From assembly GCF_001429765.1 (NCBI RefSeq), contig NZ_LMJB01000005.1:2549-66548 (forward strand): a stretch of DNA of 64,000 nt. Reading direction: 5' to 3'. The notes below the pieces were generated by a model. That model was given only the letters and a program-made list of their open reading frames with translations. It did no database searches and was not told where the DNA came from. Source of the DNA: Flavobacterium sp. Root901. Lineage in GTDB: Bacteria > Bacteroidota > Bacteroidia > Flavobacteriales > Flavobacteriaceae. A program made the position numbers and the translations under genes. Below are positions 45,684 to 56,916 of this stretch, in pieces. The stretch's first letter is position 1. Each line of letters opens with the position of its first letter.

Positions 45684-47744
45684 TTAAGCAGCAGGAAAAT
45701 TTCTTGCTCGCATTAAAGCAGAAGATTCCGGTGCTCTTCCTCTAAAATTTTCATACATCTCTTCGTTATCAATAGTATTACCAACGCTTAAAACAGTATC
45801 GTATAAACGTTTGGCAACTTTTTTATCATAAGGTCCGTTTCCTTCCAGAAAAGCTTCATAAGCATCGGCATTTATAACATCGGCCCACAAATAGCTATAA
45901 TATCCCGCTGCATATCCGTCACTCGAAAATATATGGGCAAATTGAGGAATTCTATGACGCATTACAATTTCTGAAGGCATATTAATTTCTTTCAAAACTT
46001 GTTTTTCAAATTCATGAGGATGAATCGTTTCAGTTGTTAAATGCAGTTTCATATCGACAAAAGAACTGGAAATTGTTTCTACCGTTGCAAAACCTTCATT
46101 AAAATTAGCGGCTCTGCCAATTCTCTCCATTAACGACTCTGACAAAGGTTCATTTGTTTTATAATGAAGAGCAAACTTATTCAGCACTTCCGGAGTTGCC
46201 AGCCAATGCTCTAAAAGCTGCGAAGGGAACTCGACATAATCTCTTGCCACTGAAGTTCCTGATAAACTTGGATATGTAACATTAGAACATAATCCGTGTA
46301 AAGCGTGTCCAAATTCATGAAACAATGTTGTGGCATCATCCCAGGAAATTAACACCGGATCATCAGCATTCCCTTTTATAAAATTGCAGTTATTGGACAC
46401 TATCGGAAGAATATTTCTATTTATTTTCTGCTGATCTCTATGTGAATTCATCCAGGCGCCAGAACGTTTGCCAACACGTGCATAAGGATCAAAATACCAT
46501 AAGCCTATTGGTTCTTTTGTAGTTTTATTATTTACTTCCCAAACACGAACATCAGGATGATAAACCGGAACATCAAATAATTGTTTGAATCCTAAATCAA
46601 ATAATTCGCCGGCTGCCCAAAACATGGCTTCGCGTAAGTTCTCTAACTGAAGATATTGTTTTATTTCATTTTGATCCAAATCGTATTGTGCTTTGCGGAC
46701 TTTCTCCGAATAATAACGATAATCCCAAGGTTCAATTTTAAAATTTCCGCCTTCCTGATTTATCATTTCCTGCATTGCCGAAACATCATTTTTTACTTTT
46801 TCAACAGCCGGCTTCCAGACAGATTCCATTAAGTCTAAAGTTTTCTGCGGATCTTTAGCCATTTTGTTTGACAAACTCCATTCTGCAAAATTCTTAAAGC
46901 CTAATATTTGAGCCTTTTTAGCCCGCAATTGCAATATTGAAATGAGAGTTGAATTCGTATTATTTTCGTTTTTGTTATCACCGCGTTTTACAAAAATGTC
47001 AAAGGCTTTTTCTCTTAAATCTCTTCGATTGGAAAAGGTCAAAAATGGCTCAATGGACGATCTTGTATTGCCAATACAAGCTAAAGCTTCTAAATTTCTT
47101 TCTTTGGCTTCTGCAATTGCAGCATTTTTAAATTCTTCCGGCAGACCATCTAAATCATCCTGAGATTGTAATTCTAAAAATTTGTCATTTTCTTCGGCCA
47201 ATAATTTTTGACTAAAAAGAGTAAAAAGTCCGGCCAATTCCTGATTGATCCTGGCAACTTCTTTTTTTTCTTTTTCATTCAATTCTGCCCCTTCCCTGAC
47301 AAAATCAGTATAATAAAGCCAAAGTAAACGTTGCTGCTCTTTACTTAATTTTTTGCTTTCATCAGATTTATACAATTTTTCTATTCTTAAAAATAATTTC
47401 TCATTTTGATATAGCTTATCACTAATTTCGGCCAGTTTTGGAGACATTTCTGTATCAACAGCATTAAATTCCGGACTGCTTAAATTGGATCTATAAATTC
47501 CGTAAACAGCATGAATCCGATCGAGTTTTTGACCTGAAAGTTCTAAAGCTGTAATTGTATTATCAAAAGAAGGTTCTTCAATATTATTTGCAATTGCTTC
47601 AATTTCATCTAATTTTTCCTGAATAGCAAACTCAATTGCAGGTTTAAAATCAGATATTTTATATTTTGTGAAATCCGGAACTCCGCCATAAGGACCTTCC
47701 CACTCCTCAAGCAGCGGATTATTTAAATCAACTTGTTTTTTCAT
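45684..47744 (-). CDS. M3-family metallopeptidase (oligopeptidase A / dipeptidyl carboxypeptidase type)
   Basis: 686 residues, family length. The zinc motif HEFGHALHGL with the downstream Glu region (AANFNEGFATVE) and substrate-binding YAAGYYSYLWADV are present. No signal peptide, so cytoplasmic peptide degradation is expected. It matches oligopeptidase A / Dcp-like enzymes; which of the two cannot be decided. Single gene on the minus strand. Confidence 0.93.
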   Translation of the reverse strand: MKKQVDLNNPLLEEWEGPYGGVPDFTKYKISDFKPAIEFAIQEKLDEIEAIANNIEEPSFDNTITALELSGQKLDRIHAVYGIYRSNLSSPEFNAVDTEMSPKLAEISDKLYQNEKLFLRIEKLYKSDESKKLSKEQQRLLWLYYTDFVREGAELNEKEKKEVARINQELAGLFTLFSQKLLAEENDKFLELQSQDDLDGLPEEFKNAAIAEAKERNLEALACIGNTRSSIEPFLTFSNRRDLREKAFDIFVKRGDNKNENNTNSTLISILQLRAKKAQILGFKNFAEWSLSNKMAKDPQKTLDLMESVWKPAVEKVKNDVSAMQEMINQEGGNFKIEPWDYRYYSEKVRKAQYDLDQNEIKQYLQLENLREAMFWAAGELFDLGFKQLFDVPVYHPDVRVWEVNNKTTKEPIGLWYFDPYARVGKRSGAWMNSHRDQQKINRNILPIVSNNCNFIKGNADDPVLISWDDATTLFHEFGHALHGLCSNVTYPSLSGTSVARDYVEFPSQLLEHWLATPEVLNKFALHYKTNEPLSESLMERIGRAANFNEGFATVETISSSFVDMKLHLTTETIHPHEFEKQVLKEINMPSEIVMRHRIPQFAHIFSSDGYAAGYYSYLWADVINADAYEAFLEGNGPYDKKVAKRLYDTVLSVGNTIDNEEMYENFRGRAPESSALMRARNFPAA

Positions 47745-47897
47745 AATAAATTATATTAGGTTTTCTTCTCACCTGTTTCCAAAAGTGAAAGAATATCAAA
47801 ATTAACCAATCGGAAGCAAACATCAAATGAACTCCTTAATCCATTTCGATGATTTGAAGAAATAGTTTAAATTTGAAACATCATAACTATAAATAAA

Positions 47898-48572
47898 ATG
47901 TTTAAAACCAGAAAAGAAATTGTTTTTGTAATTCTAGCCGGAATATTTATAACAAATGCCGTTGTGGCTGAACTCATTGGAGGAAAATTAATTCAGATTG
48001 GTCCTTTTGTAATGAGTATAGGAATTTTGCCGTGGCCAATCGTTTTTCTGACAACCGATTTAATCAATGAATATTTTGGTGAAAAAGGCGTCAAAAAACT
48101 TTCTTTTATAACCGCTTGTTTAATTGCATATGCATTTCTGATCTTATTTATGGCAATTGTTATTCCGGCAGCAAAAGGAATCAGTCCGGTAAATGATGAG
48201 CAGTTTCAGGCTGTTTTTGGGCAAAGTATGTGGATCATTGTTGGAAGTTTAATTGCTTTTATGGCTTCGCAATTAATAGATGTCTGGATATTTTGGTTTT
48301 TTAAAAGACGTACCGGCGAAAAAAAGATTTGGCTTAGAACAACCGGATCAACTGTTATATCTCAATTATTTGATTCTTTTATAGTTCTTGGAATTGCATT
48401 TTACCTTCCCGGAAAAATTGATTTTGATACTTATATTTCATCGGGTCTTACGGGTTATATTTTTAAACTTTCAGTAGCGGTTTTATTGACTCCCCTTATT
48501 TATGCCGGGCATCATTTAATAAAAAAATATCTGGAAAAAGATGATCTTCATACGGACAAAGAAGAATTGTAA
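47898..48572 (+). CDS. Queuosine precursor transporter (YhhQ/VUT family)
   Basis: 224 residues, about six membrane helices. The N-terminus FVILAGIFITNAVVAELIGG, TTDLINEYFGEKG and SQLFDSFIVLGIAF mark the vitamin-uptake-like transporter family that imports queuosine precursors (preQ0/preQ1 or queuine). It fits the presence of queG in the same window. It is 2 bp before the following lipoprotein gene and may head an operon with tag. Confidence 0.88.
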   Translation: MFKTRKEIVFVILAGIFITNAVVAELIGGKLIQIGPFVMSIGILPWPIVFLTTDLINEYFGEKGVKKLSFITACLIAYAFLILFMAIVIPAAKGISPVNDEQFQAVFGQSMWIIVGSLIAFMASQLIDVWIFWFFKRRTGEKKIWLRTTGSTVISQLFDSFIVLGIAFYLPGKIDFDTYISSGLTGYIFKLSVAVLLTPLIYAGHHLIKKYLEKDDLHTDKEEL

Positions 48573-48574
48573 TA

Positions 48575-49201
48575 ATGAGGAATTATAAAATATATTTTTC
48601 AGCACTGGCAATCTGTCTTCTTCTTAGTTGTATTAACAATACTAAAAAGAAGCTAATTGAAGTAACCGATGGAATTTCAAACAAAATAGAAACTATTTCA
48701 GAAAGTACTATTGAAACCGTAACCAAGTATAAAAATTCCATTGTAAATAAAATTTCCAGGACAGAGATTATTCCTGAAAATATAGAAACTAAAAATGACA
48801 GTATAATTGAAAAAGAAGAGGGAAATGAGAAATTCCTCGGAATTAATTATTTCAAAAAATTTCTCGCAGATTGTAAAACCGGTGAAACCCTTACAAATAA
48901 AGAACTCGTTGAAAACCATAATATTCCTCCAGATGGAATTAAGCTGATAAAAAGTATTACGAAAACAGCAGAAGATGAAATTGAAATAAAATGGAAATCA
49001 ACCTGGCTTATCGAAAGAATTTCGGATGCAAAATTTACCGATTCAAAGATTAAATTTAAGTTTGAGGCCGATAAAATGTATACTTCTGGAAAAGCTATCG
49101 GAATAAAATACAATCGAAAAATCTACACTAATTTAATTATAATGGGCAGCAAGGCTTATATACCGGGAGTAAAAGGTTATCATTGGAAGATTGGGAAATA
49201 A
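48575..49201 (+). CDS. Lipoprotein of unknown function
   Basis: 208 residues. A type II signal peptide (LAICLLLSC, lipid on Cys19) is followed by a Lys/Glu/Thr-rich segment (20-85) and a C-terminal domain (about 90-208) with no known motif, though the end (YNRKIYTNLIIMGSK, GVKGYHWKIGK) looks folded. Its stop codon overlaps the tag ATG by one base. I do not recognise the family. Confidence 0.75.
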   Translation: MRNYKIYFSALAICLLLSCINNTKKKLIEVTDGISNKIETISESTIETVTKYKNSIVNKISRTEIIPENIETKNDSIIEKEEGNEKFLGINYFKKFLADCKTGETLTNKELVENHNIPPDGIKLIKSITKTAEDEIEIKWKSTWLIERISDAKFTDSKIKFKFEADKMYTSGKAIGIKYNRKIYTNLIIMGSKAYIPGVKGYHWKIGK

Positions 49202-49770
49202 TGGAAAAAGAGAACAAAATAAGATGTGGCTGGTGTTCGGCCAGCGATTTATACAAAAAATATCATGATGAAGAATGGGGTGTGCCTGTTTATGATGACC
49301 CTACTCTGTTTGAATTTTTAATTCTCGAAACCTTTCAGGCTGGTTTAAGCTGGATTACTATTTTAAACAAAAGAGAAAATTTCAAAACTGCTTTTGACAA
49401 TTTCGATTATAAAAAAATCAGCAATTATTCCGAAGATAAAATCGAAGAATTACTTCAAAACACAGGAATTATCCGAAATAAACTTAAGATTAAATCTGCT
49501 GTTTCCAATGCTCAGGCTTTTATAAAAATTCAGGAAGAATTTGGAACTTTTTCTAATTATATCTGGAAATTTACTGACGGAAAACCCATTGATAATAAGC
49601 CAAAAACTTTAAAAGATGTTCCTGCTACAACGCCAATTTCAGATGCAATTAGCAAAGACTTAAAAAAACGAGGATTTAAATTTGTAGGCTCAACAGTTAT
49701 CTATGCTCACATGCAGGCCACCGGAATGGTCAATGATCATATTGAAGACTGTTTTACAAGAAAAAAATAG
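49201..49770 (+). CDS. tag: DNA-3-methyladenine glycosylase I
   Basis: 189 residues from the ATG at 49201 (TAATG overlap with the upstream gene). Zinc ligands are conserved: RCGWC and YHDEEWG at the N-terminus and NDHIEDC at the C-terminus. The base-pocket region FEFLILETFQAGLSWITIL matches E. coli Tag. It removes 3-methyladenine from alkylated DNA. Confidence 0.95.
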   Translation: MEKENKIRCGWCSASDLYKKYHDEEWGVPVYDDPTLFEFLILETFQAGLSWITILNKRENFKTAFDNFDYKKISNYSEDKIEELLQNTGIIRNKLKIKSAVSNAQAFIKIQEEFGTFSNYIWKFTDGKPIDNKPKTLKDVPATTPISDAISKDLKKRGFKFVGSTVIYAHMQATGMVNDHIEDCFTRKK

Positions 49771-49866
49771 TTTTGCCGAAGTCACGGTTTCAGTTTTTAA
49801 ACTGCAAATTATTACGTTAGAAATTGAAAACTAAAAACTGAGGCTGAAAACTTTAGAAAAAAACAT

Positions 49867-49874
49867 TATATTTG
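49867..49874 (+). promoter_or_regulatory. -7 box of the thi operon
   Basis: TATATTTG, a perfect -7 box; no clear TTTG at -33. Transcription would start near 49881, just before the TPP riboswitch. Confidence 0.6.
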
Positions 49875-49883
49875 CTTCACACT

Positions 49884-49958
49884 TTAGGGGTGTCTGCAAC
49901 ATGCAGGCTGAGATTTTACCCTCTGAACCTGATCTAGTTCATACTAGCGTAGGGAAAA
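49884..49958 (+). promoter_or_regulatory. TPP riboswitch (THI element)
   Basis: Diagnostic THI-box words in order: AGGGGTGTC, GCAGGCTGAGAT, ACCCTCTGAACCTGATCTAG and TACTAGCGTAGGGA. Located between a -7 box and thiS. High thiamine pyrophosphate should reduce expression of the operon. Confidence 0.96.
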
Positions 49959-50001
49959 GTAAGATGACTTCTATGCGCGCGCCTGCGTGTATTTTACAGC
50001 C

Positions 50002-50040
50002 ATTCCTAATGTGTAACTATACACTAAACTTTAAAGGAAT
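50002..50040 (+). promoter_or_regulatory. Hairpin able to cover the thiS start (riboswitch expression platform)
   Basis: ATTCCT (50002-50007) pairs with AGGAAT (50035-50040), whose last two bases are the A and T of the thiS ATG; an inner stem GTGTA/TACAC (50011-50024) extends it. Formation would hide the purine-rich AAAGGA and the start codon, so control at translation is likely. Confidence 0.55.
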
Positions 50041-50245
50041 GGAACTAAAAATCAATCAACAAACCAAACATTTCAATGTTGAATTGCTAAGCATTCAAGC
50101 ATTGCTCGATCTCGAAATTCCGCACAAACAAAACGGAATCGCCGTTGCTGTCAACAATACCGTTGTTCCAAAAATTAAATGGAACGAATTTTTAGTACAC
50201 GAAACGGACGAAATTTTAATTATTTCTGCTACCCAAGGAGGTTAA
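50039..50245 (+). CDS. thiS: Sulfur carrier protein ThiS
   Basis: 68 residues from the ATG at 50039; the longer frame from 49901 lies in the riboswitch. A ubiquitin-like fold ending in the essential Gly-Gly (SATQGG) that is adenylated by ThiF and thiocarboxylated to feed sulfur into the thiazole. First gene of the thi operon. Confidence 0.94.
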   Translation: MELKINQQTKHFNVELLSIQALLDLEIPHKQNGIAVAVNNTVVPKIKWNEFLVHETDEILIISATQGG

Positions 50246-50342
50246 ATTTTAAAATTAAATTCCAATAAAAAAATCCAAATTCCAATTTCGTGCTGTGTGT
50301 TAAACGCAATGCGATGCGCTCAACGGAAGACTTTGCGAATAA

Positions 50343-52196
<1,854 letters not shown>

Positions 52197-52218
52197 GCGA
52201 AGAGAATATAGAATCTAG

Positions 52219-52839
52219 ATGAAAGATATGATTGTGATTACAAATCCTTTTGCTATTAAAAATGAAACAGCTATTCTTCATGCTTTACTGGAAGAAGGAT
52301 TGGCTTTACTCCATATTCGGAAACCTGATTTTTCTAAACTGGAAATGGCAAAATACATTCATCAGATAAAATTAGAATTTAGGGCCAATCTGGTTTTACA
52401 CCATTATCATGAATTAGCAGAAGACCTGGGAATTACTAAAATCCATTTTTCTGAAAAAGAAAGAAAAAATACGCAAGACTTTTCTTCAGGGTTTTCAAAA
52501 TCTTATACTTATAAATCAACATCAACACATTCAATTGAAGATTTTAATTCTTTAGAAAATGATTTTAATTATGCTTTTCTAAGTCCTGTTTTTAAAAGTA
52601 TTTCAAAAGAAAATTATCAGCCGGAAACAAATCTTTTTGAAGCATTAAAATTAAGAACAAATTACCAGACAAAAGTTATTGCTTTAGGTGGAATTGACGC
52701 TGAAAACATTAAAAAAACTCTTGAAAATGGTTTTGATAATGCGGCCCTTTTAGGAACTATATGGAATAATGAAAACCCGCTAAAACAATTTAAATTATGT
52801 CAGCAGATCGTCCTTTCGCACTTACAATCGCAGGTTTAG
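52219..52839 (+). CDS. Divergent ThiE/TenI-family protein
   Basis: 206 residues, the first of two ThiE-like genes in the operon. The TIM-barrel outline is clear (ITNPFA, LLHIRKPDFSK, SPVFKSISKENY, VIALGGIDAENI), but the ThiE pyrophosphate/Mg motifs (VND.., DGVHLGQ) are changed to LHHYHELA and KIHFSEKE. It is therefore more likely a TenI-type thiazole tautomerase or a ThiE with altered chemistry than a second full thiamine phosphate synthase. The end overlaps thiD by 43 nt. Confidence 0.75.
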   Translation: MKDMIVITNPFAIKNETAILHALLEEGLALLHIRKPDFSKLEMAKYIHQIKLEFRANLVLHHYHELAEDLGITKIHFSEKERKNTQDFSSGFSKSYTYKSTSTHSIEDFNSLENDFNYAFLSPVFKSISKENYQPETNLFEALKLRTNYQTKVIALGGIDAENIKKTLENGFDNAALLGTIWNNENPLKQFKLCQQIVLSHLQSQV

Positions 52840-53552
52840 ATCCTTCCGGAGGAGCAGGAATTTTAGCTGACATCAAAACATTTGAACAGCACAAAATAAC
52901 TGGTTTTGCGATTTCAACCGCAAATACCATTCAGACCGAAAATACATTTTGTGAAATCCAATGGACAGAGTTGAGCTTTATTCTCCGGTCTGTTGAAACT
53001 TTATTTTTAAGTTATAAAATTAATGCCGTTAAAATTGGAATTGTTTCCTCTTTAGATGATTTATACCAAATTGTTTCGACTATAAAACGGCTTTCTCCAT
53101 TCACACAAATTGTTTGGGATCCGGTTTTAAAGTCCAGTACAAAATTTGAATTTATGGATATTAAAGATCGTGTCGGTTTAAATAAAATCCTGTCAAAAAT
53201 TGATTTGATTACACCAAATTATAATGAAATTGAAATACTGTTTCCCGGATTTATTTCAAAAGATATTAGGTTAGAAAATGAGATTCCTGTCGATATTTTA
53301 TTAAAAGGCGGACATAACCAACCGGCAATTGGAACTGACCGTTTATTTCTACAAAATGAAGTTTTGGATTTATTTCCAACAGATAAAAAATGTTTTGAAA
53401 AACATGGTTCCGGCTGCGTGCTTTCTGCCGCAATAGCTTCTAATTTGTCACTAAACCAATCTATAAAAGAAGCTTGTACAAACGCTAAAATTTATATTGA
53501 AAAATACCTGACTTCAACATCAACTTTAATTGGATATCATTATGTATCATAA
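52797..53552 (+). CDS. thiD: Hydroxymethylpyrimidine (phosphate) kinase ThiD
   Basis: 251 residues. GLDPSGGAGILADIKTFEQH at the N-terminus and the catalytic KHGSGCVLSAAIASNL near the C-terminus define the ribokinase-like HMP/HMP-P kinase. It makes HMP pyrophosphate for ThiE. Overlaps both the preceding gene (43 nt) and thiE (11 nt). Confidence 0.94.
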   Translation: MSADRPFALTIAGLDPSGGAGILADIKTFEQHKITGFAISTANTIQTENTFCEIQWTELSFILRSVETLFLSYKINAVKIGIVSSLDDLYQIVSTIKRLSPFTQIVWDPVLKSSTKFEFMDIKDRVGLNKILSKIDLITPNYNEIEILFPGFISKDIRLENEIPVDILLKGGHNQPAIGTDRLFLQNEVLDLFPTDKKCFEKHGSGCVLSAAIASNLSLNQSIKEACTNAKIYIEKYLTSTSTLIGYHYVS

Positions 53553-54180
53553 ACTGCAATACATTTCACAGGGAAATACAATCGAAGAGCAATTGTATAA
53601 TATTCATCAGGCTTTGGATTTCGGCTGCGACTGGATACAAATGCGATTTAAAAACCAAACCGAAAAAAACAGCTTTGCTTTAGCAGAAGCAGTAAAACTT
53701 TTATGCGAAGAATATCTGGCCACTTTTATTGTAAACGATAATCTTTATCTGGCACAGGAAATTGCCGCAGACGGTATCCATCTTGGTTTATCTGATATGA
53801 AAATCGATGAAGCGCGAAGCATTTTAGGAAAATCAAAAATCATTGGAGGAACGGCCAATACTTTTGAAGACATTCAAAATCATGTCAGAAATGGATGTGA
53901 TTATATTGGTTTGGGGCCATTTAGATATACTGTTACAAAAGAAAAATTGAGTCCGATTTTGGGTTTATCCGGCTATTTTGAGATTCTTCAAAAAATGAAA
54001 AAAAATAAAATTGAGATTCCTGTTTATGCAATCGGCGGCATAACATTAAGAGATATAAATCCGTTGATGGAGACTGGAATTCATGGAGTTGCTGTTTCGG
54101 GAATCATTACAGAAAGTACCGAAAAGAAAATTTTAATTCAACAATTAAACGAAAAATTATATGCCAACGTCATTGCTTAA
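53542..54180 (+). CDS. thiE: Thiamine phosphate synthase ThiE
   Basis: 212 residues from the ATG at 53542; a longer frame uses TTG at 53530. ThiE motifs are intact: [28 protein letters not shown] and [15 protein letters not shown], then AIGGIT. It joins HMP-PP and thiazole phosphate. Overlaps thiD (11 nt) and thiG (20 nt). Confidence 0.94.
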   Translation: MYHKLQYISQGNTIEEQLYNIHQALDFGCDWIQMRFKNQTEKNSFALAEAVKLLCEEYLATFIVNDNLYLAQEIAADGIHLGLSDMKIDEARSILGKSKIIGGTANTFEDIQNHVRNGCDYIGLGPFRYTVTKEKLSPILGLSGYFEILQKMKKNKIEIPVYAIGGITLRDINPLMETGIHGVAVSGIITESTEKKILIQQLNEKLYANVIA

Positions 54181-54937
54181 TATTGGAGATAAAAGCTTCA
54201 AATCACGTTTATTTTTAGGAACCGGAAAGTTTGGATCAAATGAGGAAATGGAAAATGCCATTTTAGCCTCTGAAAGTGAATTGGTAACGGTCGCGCTAAA
54301 GCGGATTGATTTAGAAACTGAAACCGATGCCGTTTTATCGCATTTACAACACCCCAATATTAATTTACTGCCCAATACGTCTGGGGCCAGAAATGCAAAA
54401 GAAGCCGTTTTTGCAGCACAATTAGCCCGCGAAGCGCTGGAAACCAATTGGGTAAAACTCGAAATTCATCCTGATCCTAAATATTTAATGCCCGATCCTG
54501 TTGAAACTTTAAAAGCCACGGAAGAATTGGCTAAACTCGGTTTTTTTGTTTTGCCCTATGTTCATGCTGATCCTGTTTTATGCAAACATTTAGAAAATGC
54601 CGGAACAACTGCCGTAATGCCTTTAGGATCACCAATTGGAAGTAATAAGGGCTTAAAAACTATCGATTTTTTGGAAATTATAATTGAACAAAGTAATGTT
54701 CCTGTTATTGTAGATGCCGGGATTGGTGCTCCGTCTGACGCTGCAAAAGCAATGGAAATTGGTGCCGACGCCGTTTTGGTAAATACTGCGATTGCCGTTG
54801 CCGGAAATCCAAAATTAATGGCCGAAGCTTTTAAAGAAGCGGTTACAGCAGGAAGAAGAGCTTTTGAAGCAAGAGTTGGTTTTCAGCAAAATTACGCTTC
54901 AGCTTCTAGTCCTTTGACTGCTTTTTTATATGAATAA
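54161..54937 (+). CDS. thiG: Thiazole synthase ThiG
   Basis: 258 residues, family length. FLGTGKFGS, the Schiff-base Lys99 in [10 protein letters not shown] and the phosphate-binding [16 protein letters not shown] are present. It forms the thiazole ring from DXP, dehydroglycine (from ThiH) and ThiS thiocarboxylate. Overlaps thiE by 20 nt. Confidence 0.96.
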   Translation: MPTSLLNIGDKSFKSRLFLGTGKFGSNEEMENAILASESELVTVALKRIDLETETDAVLSHLQHPNINLLPNTSGARNAKEAVFAAQLAREALETNWVKLEIHPDPKYLMPDPVETLKATEELAKLGFFVLPYVHADPVLCKHLENAGTTAVMPLGSPIGSNKGLKTIDFLEIIIEQSNVPVIVDAGIGAPSDAAKAMEIGADAVLVNTAIAVAGNPKLMAEAFKEAVTAGRRAFEARVGFQQNYASASSPLTAFLYE

Positions 54938-55019
54938 TAATTTAACCGGAAAGAAAGCAAAGGGCACAAAGCTTTACAACCTTGCGTTATAACACGCTTG
55001 CGGTTAAACATCAAAAACT

Positions 55020-56147
55020 ATGAAAACATTCAAATCTATTTTCGAACAATATAATTGGAATGAAATTCAATCCAGAATTTATAAAACTACATCAAAAGAT
55101 GTCGAACGTACTTTGGCCAAAACCAAACTCAATCTCGATGATTTTCTGGTTTTGCTCGCTCCAATTGCACAGGATTATTTAGAAGAAATGGCACAGAAAT
55201 GCCACGAAATTACCAAAATCCGTTTTGGAAAAACGATACAAATGTATGCGCCTTTGTATTTAAGTAATGAATGTCAAAACATTTGTACTTATTGCGGTTT
55301 TAGTCTAGATAATAAAATTAAACGGAAAACACTTTCTGATTCTGAAATAAAACTCGAAGTCGAAGCATTAAAAAATATAGGTTTTGACCACGTTTTACTG
55401 GTTACTGGTGAAGCCAATTATACCGTAAATATTAACTATTTCCTGAATGCAATTTCTTTAATCAGAGATCAATTTTCAATCATTTCTGTTGAGGTACAGC
55501 CGCTTTCTACAGAAGATTATGAGCGTTTGCACAACGCCGGTGTGTATTCTGTTTTGGTTTACCAGGAAACGTATCATCAGGAAGTTTATAAAAAGTATCA
55601 TACAAAAGGCAAAAAATCAAATTTTGATTATCGACTTGAAACTCCGGATAGAATTGGAACTGCCGGAATTCACAAAATTGGTTTGGGAGTTTTATTAGGA
55701 TTAGAAGACTGGCGAACTGATAGTTTTTTTAACGCTCTCCATTTAGATTATTTGCAAAAGAAATACTGGCAGACGAAATATTCGGTTTCTTTTCCCCGCC
55801 TCCGCCCTGCCGAAGGAATTATCGAACCCAATTTTATTATGGACGACAAAGACTTAACACAATTAATCTGCGCGTATCGTTTATGGAATCAAGACTTAGA
55901 AATCTCAATTTCAACACGCGAAAATGAAAAATTCAGAAACAACATTATTCCAATAGGCGTTACCAGTATGAGTGCCGGTTCTAAAACAAATCCGGGTGGT
56001 TATGCAGTTGATCCCCAATCTTTGGAACAATTCGAAATTTGTGATGAACGCTCGGCAGATGAGATTTCAAAAATCATAAAAAATGCAGGTTATGAACCGG
56101 TTTGGAAAGACTGGGACAGAAGTTATATTTCAGATTTCAGAATTTAG
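55020..56147 (+). CDS. thiH: Tyrosine lyase ThiH (radical SAM)
   Basis: 375 residues. The radical-SAM motif C85-x3-C89-x2-C92 (CQNICTYCGFS) is present. ThiH cleaves tyrosine to dehydroglycine and p-cresol, the oxygen-independent route; no thiO is present. It lies 82 bp after thiG. Confidence 0.96.
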   Translation: MKTFKSIFEQYNWNEIQSRIYKTTSKDVERTLAKTKLNLDDFLVLLAPIAQDYLEEMAQKCHEITKIRFGKTIQMYAPLYLSNECQNICTYCGFSLDNKIKRKTLSDSEIKLEVEALKNIGFDHVLLVTGEANYTVNINYFLNAISLIRDQFSIISVEVQPLSTEDYERLHNAGVYSVLVYQETYHQEVYKKYHTKGKKSNFDYRLETPDRIGTAGIHKIGLGVLLGLEDWRTDSFFNALHLDYLQKKYWQTKYSVSFPRLRPAEGIIEPNFIMDDKDLTQLICAYRLWNQDLEISISTRENEKFRNNIIPIGVTSMSAGSKTNPGGYAVDPQSLEQFEICDERSADEISKIIKNAGYEPVWKDWDRSYISDFRI

Positions 56148-56205
56148 ATTTTCAAATCGCATTCATCAATCTAAAATCTAAAATCACAAATCCAAAATCA
56201 AATAA

Positions 56206-56916
56206 ATGAGTGTTATCAAGGAATTTTTACGTTACAATCGCCAAACCATTCTTCCTGAAATTGGCGATGAAGGTCAGGAAAAACTAAAAAAAGCAAAAGT
56301 TTTAGTAATTGGCGCTGGCGGTTTGGGCTGTCCTGTTTTACAATATATAGCAACTGCAGGAGTTGGTTTTATCGGAATTATGGATTTTGATATCATTGAA
56401 ATTCACAATCTTCACAGGCAGATTTTATATACTGAAAATCAAATTGGCCGGCAAAAAGCTATAGCTGCCAAAGAAGTTGTTTTAAAATTAAATCCGCTTA
56501 TCGATGTTCAGGCTATTACTGAGAAACTGACTTTAGAAAATGCGTCAAAAGTCATTAATCAATATGATATAATTGTGGATGGTTCTGATAATTTTACAAC
56601 ACGTTATCTTGTAAATGATACTTGTGTTCAGCTAAAAAAACCTTTAGTTTATGGAAGCATTCTGAGATTTGAAGGCCAGATTGCAGTTTTCAATCAAAAT
56701 GGAAGTAAAAATTTACGTGATTTATTTCCGGAAATCCCAGATCCAAAAGATGTTCCAAATTGTAATTTGAACGGTGTTTTGGGAACTTTACCCGGAATTA
56801 TTGGAAATATGATGGCGCATGAAACACTGAAATTAATTTTAGAACTTCCTACATTAAAAAATGAATTAATCATTTTTAATACTTTAAACTGGAACTTTAC
56901 GAAGCTTAATTTTTAA
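56206..56916 (+). CDS. thiF: ThiF/MoeB-type adenylyltransferase without zinc-binding cysteines
   Basis: 236 residues. The E1-like ATP-binding core is clear (VIGAGGLGCPVLQYIATAGV, DFDIIEIHNLHRQ, DGSDNFTTRYLVND). The Cys corresponding to the catalytic/persulfide position is kept (NCNLNGVLGTLPG). The first CxxC of the structural zinc site is replaced (KNLRDLFPE where MoeB has CYRCLFPE) and the C-terminal CxxC is absent. Adenylation of ThiS is the expected role from operon context. Ends overlapping the convergent MOSC gene by 4 nt. Confidence 0.85.
   Translation: MSVIKEFLRYNRQTILPEIGDEGQEKLKKAKVLVIGAGGLGCPVLQYIATAGVGFIGIMDFDIIEIHNLHRQILYTENQIGRQKAIAAKEVVLKLNPLIDVQAITEKLTLENASKVINQYDIIVDGSDNFTTRYLVNDTCVQLKKPLVYGSILRFEGQIAVFNQNGSKNLRDLFPEIPDPKDVPNCNLNGVLGTLPGIIGNMMAHETLKLILELPTLKNELIIFNTLNWNFTKLNF

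Noticed and set aside
49785..49860. Symmetric CAGTTTTTAAACTG and related words upstream of the thi promoter
   Set aside because: Short AT-rich symmetry without a GC stem or T-run; could be a weak terminator of tag but cannot be supported.
49901..50038. Longer start for ThiS
   Set aside because: The region is the TPP riboswitch and its platform; the ThiS fold begins at the ATG at 50039.
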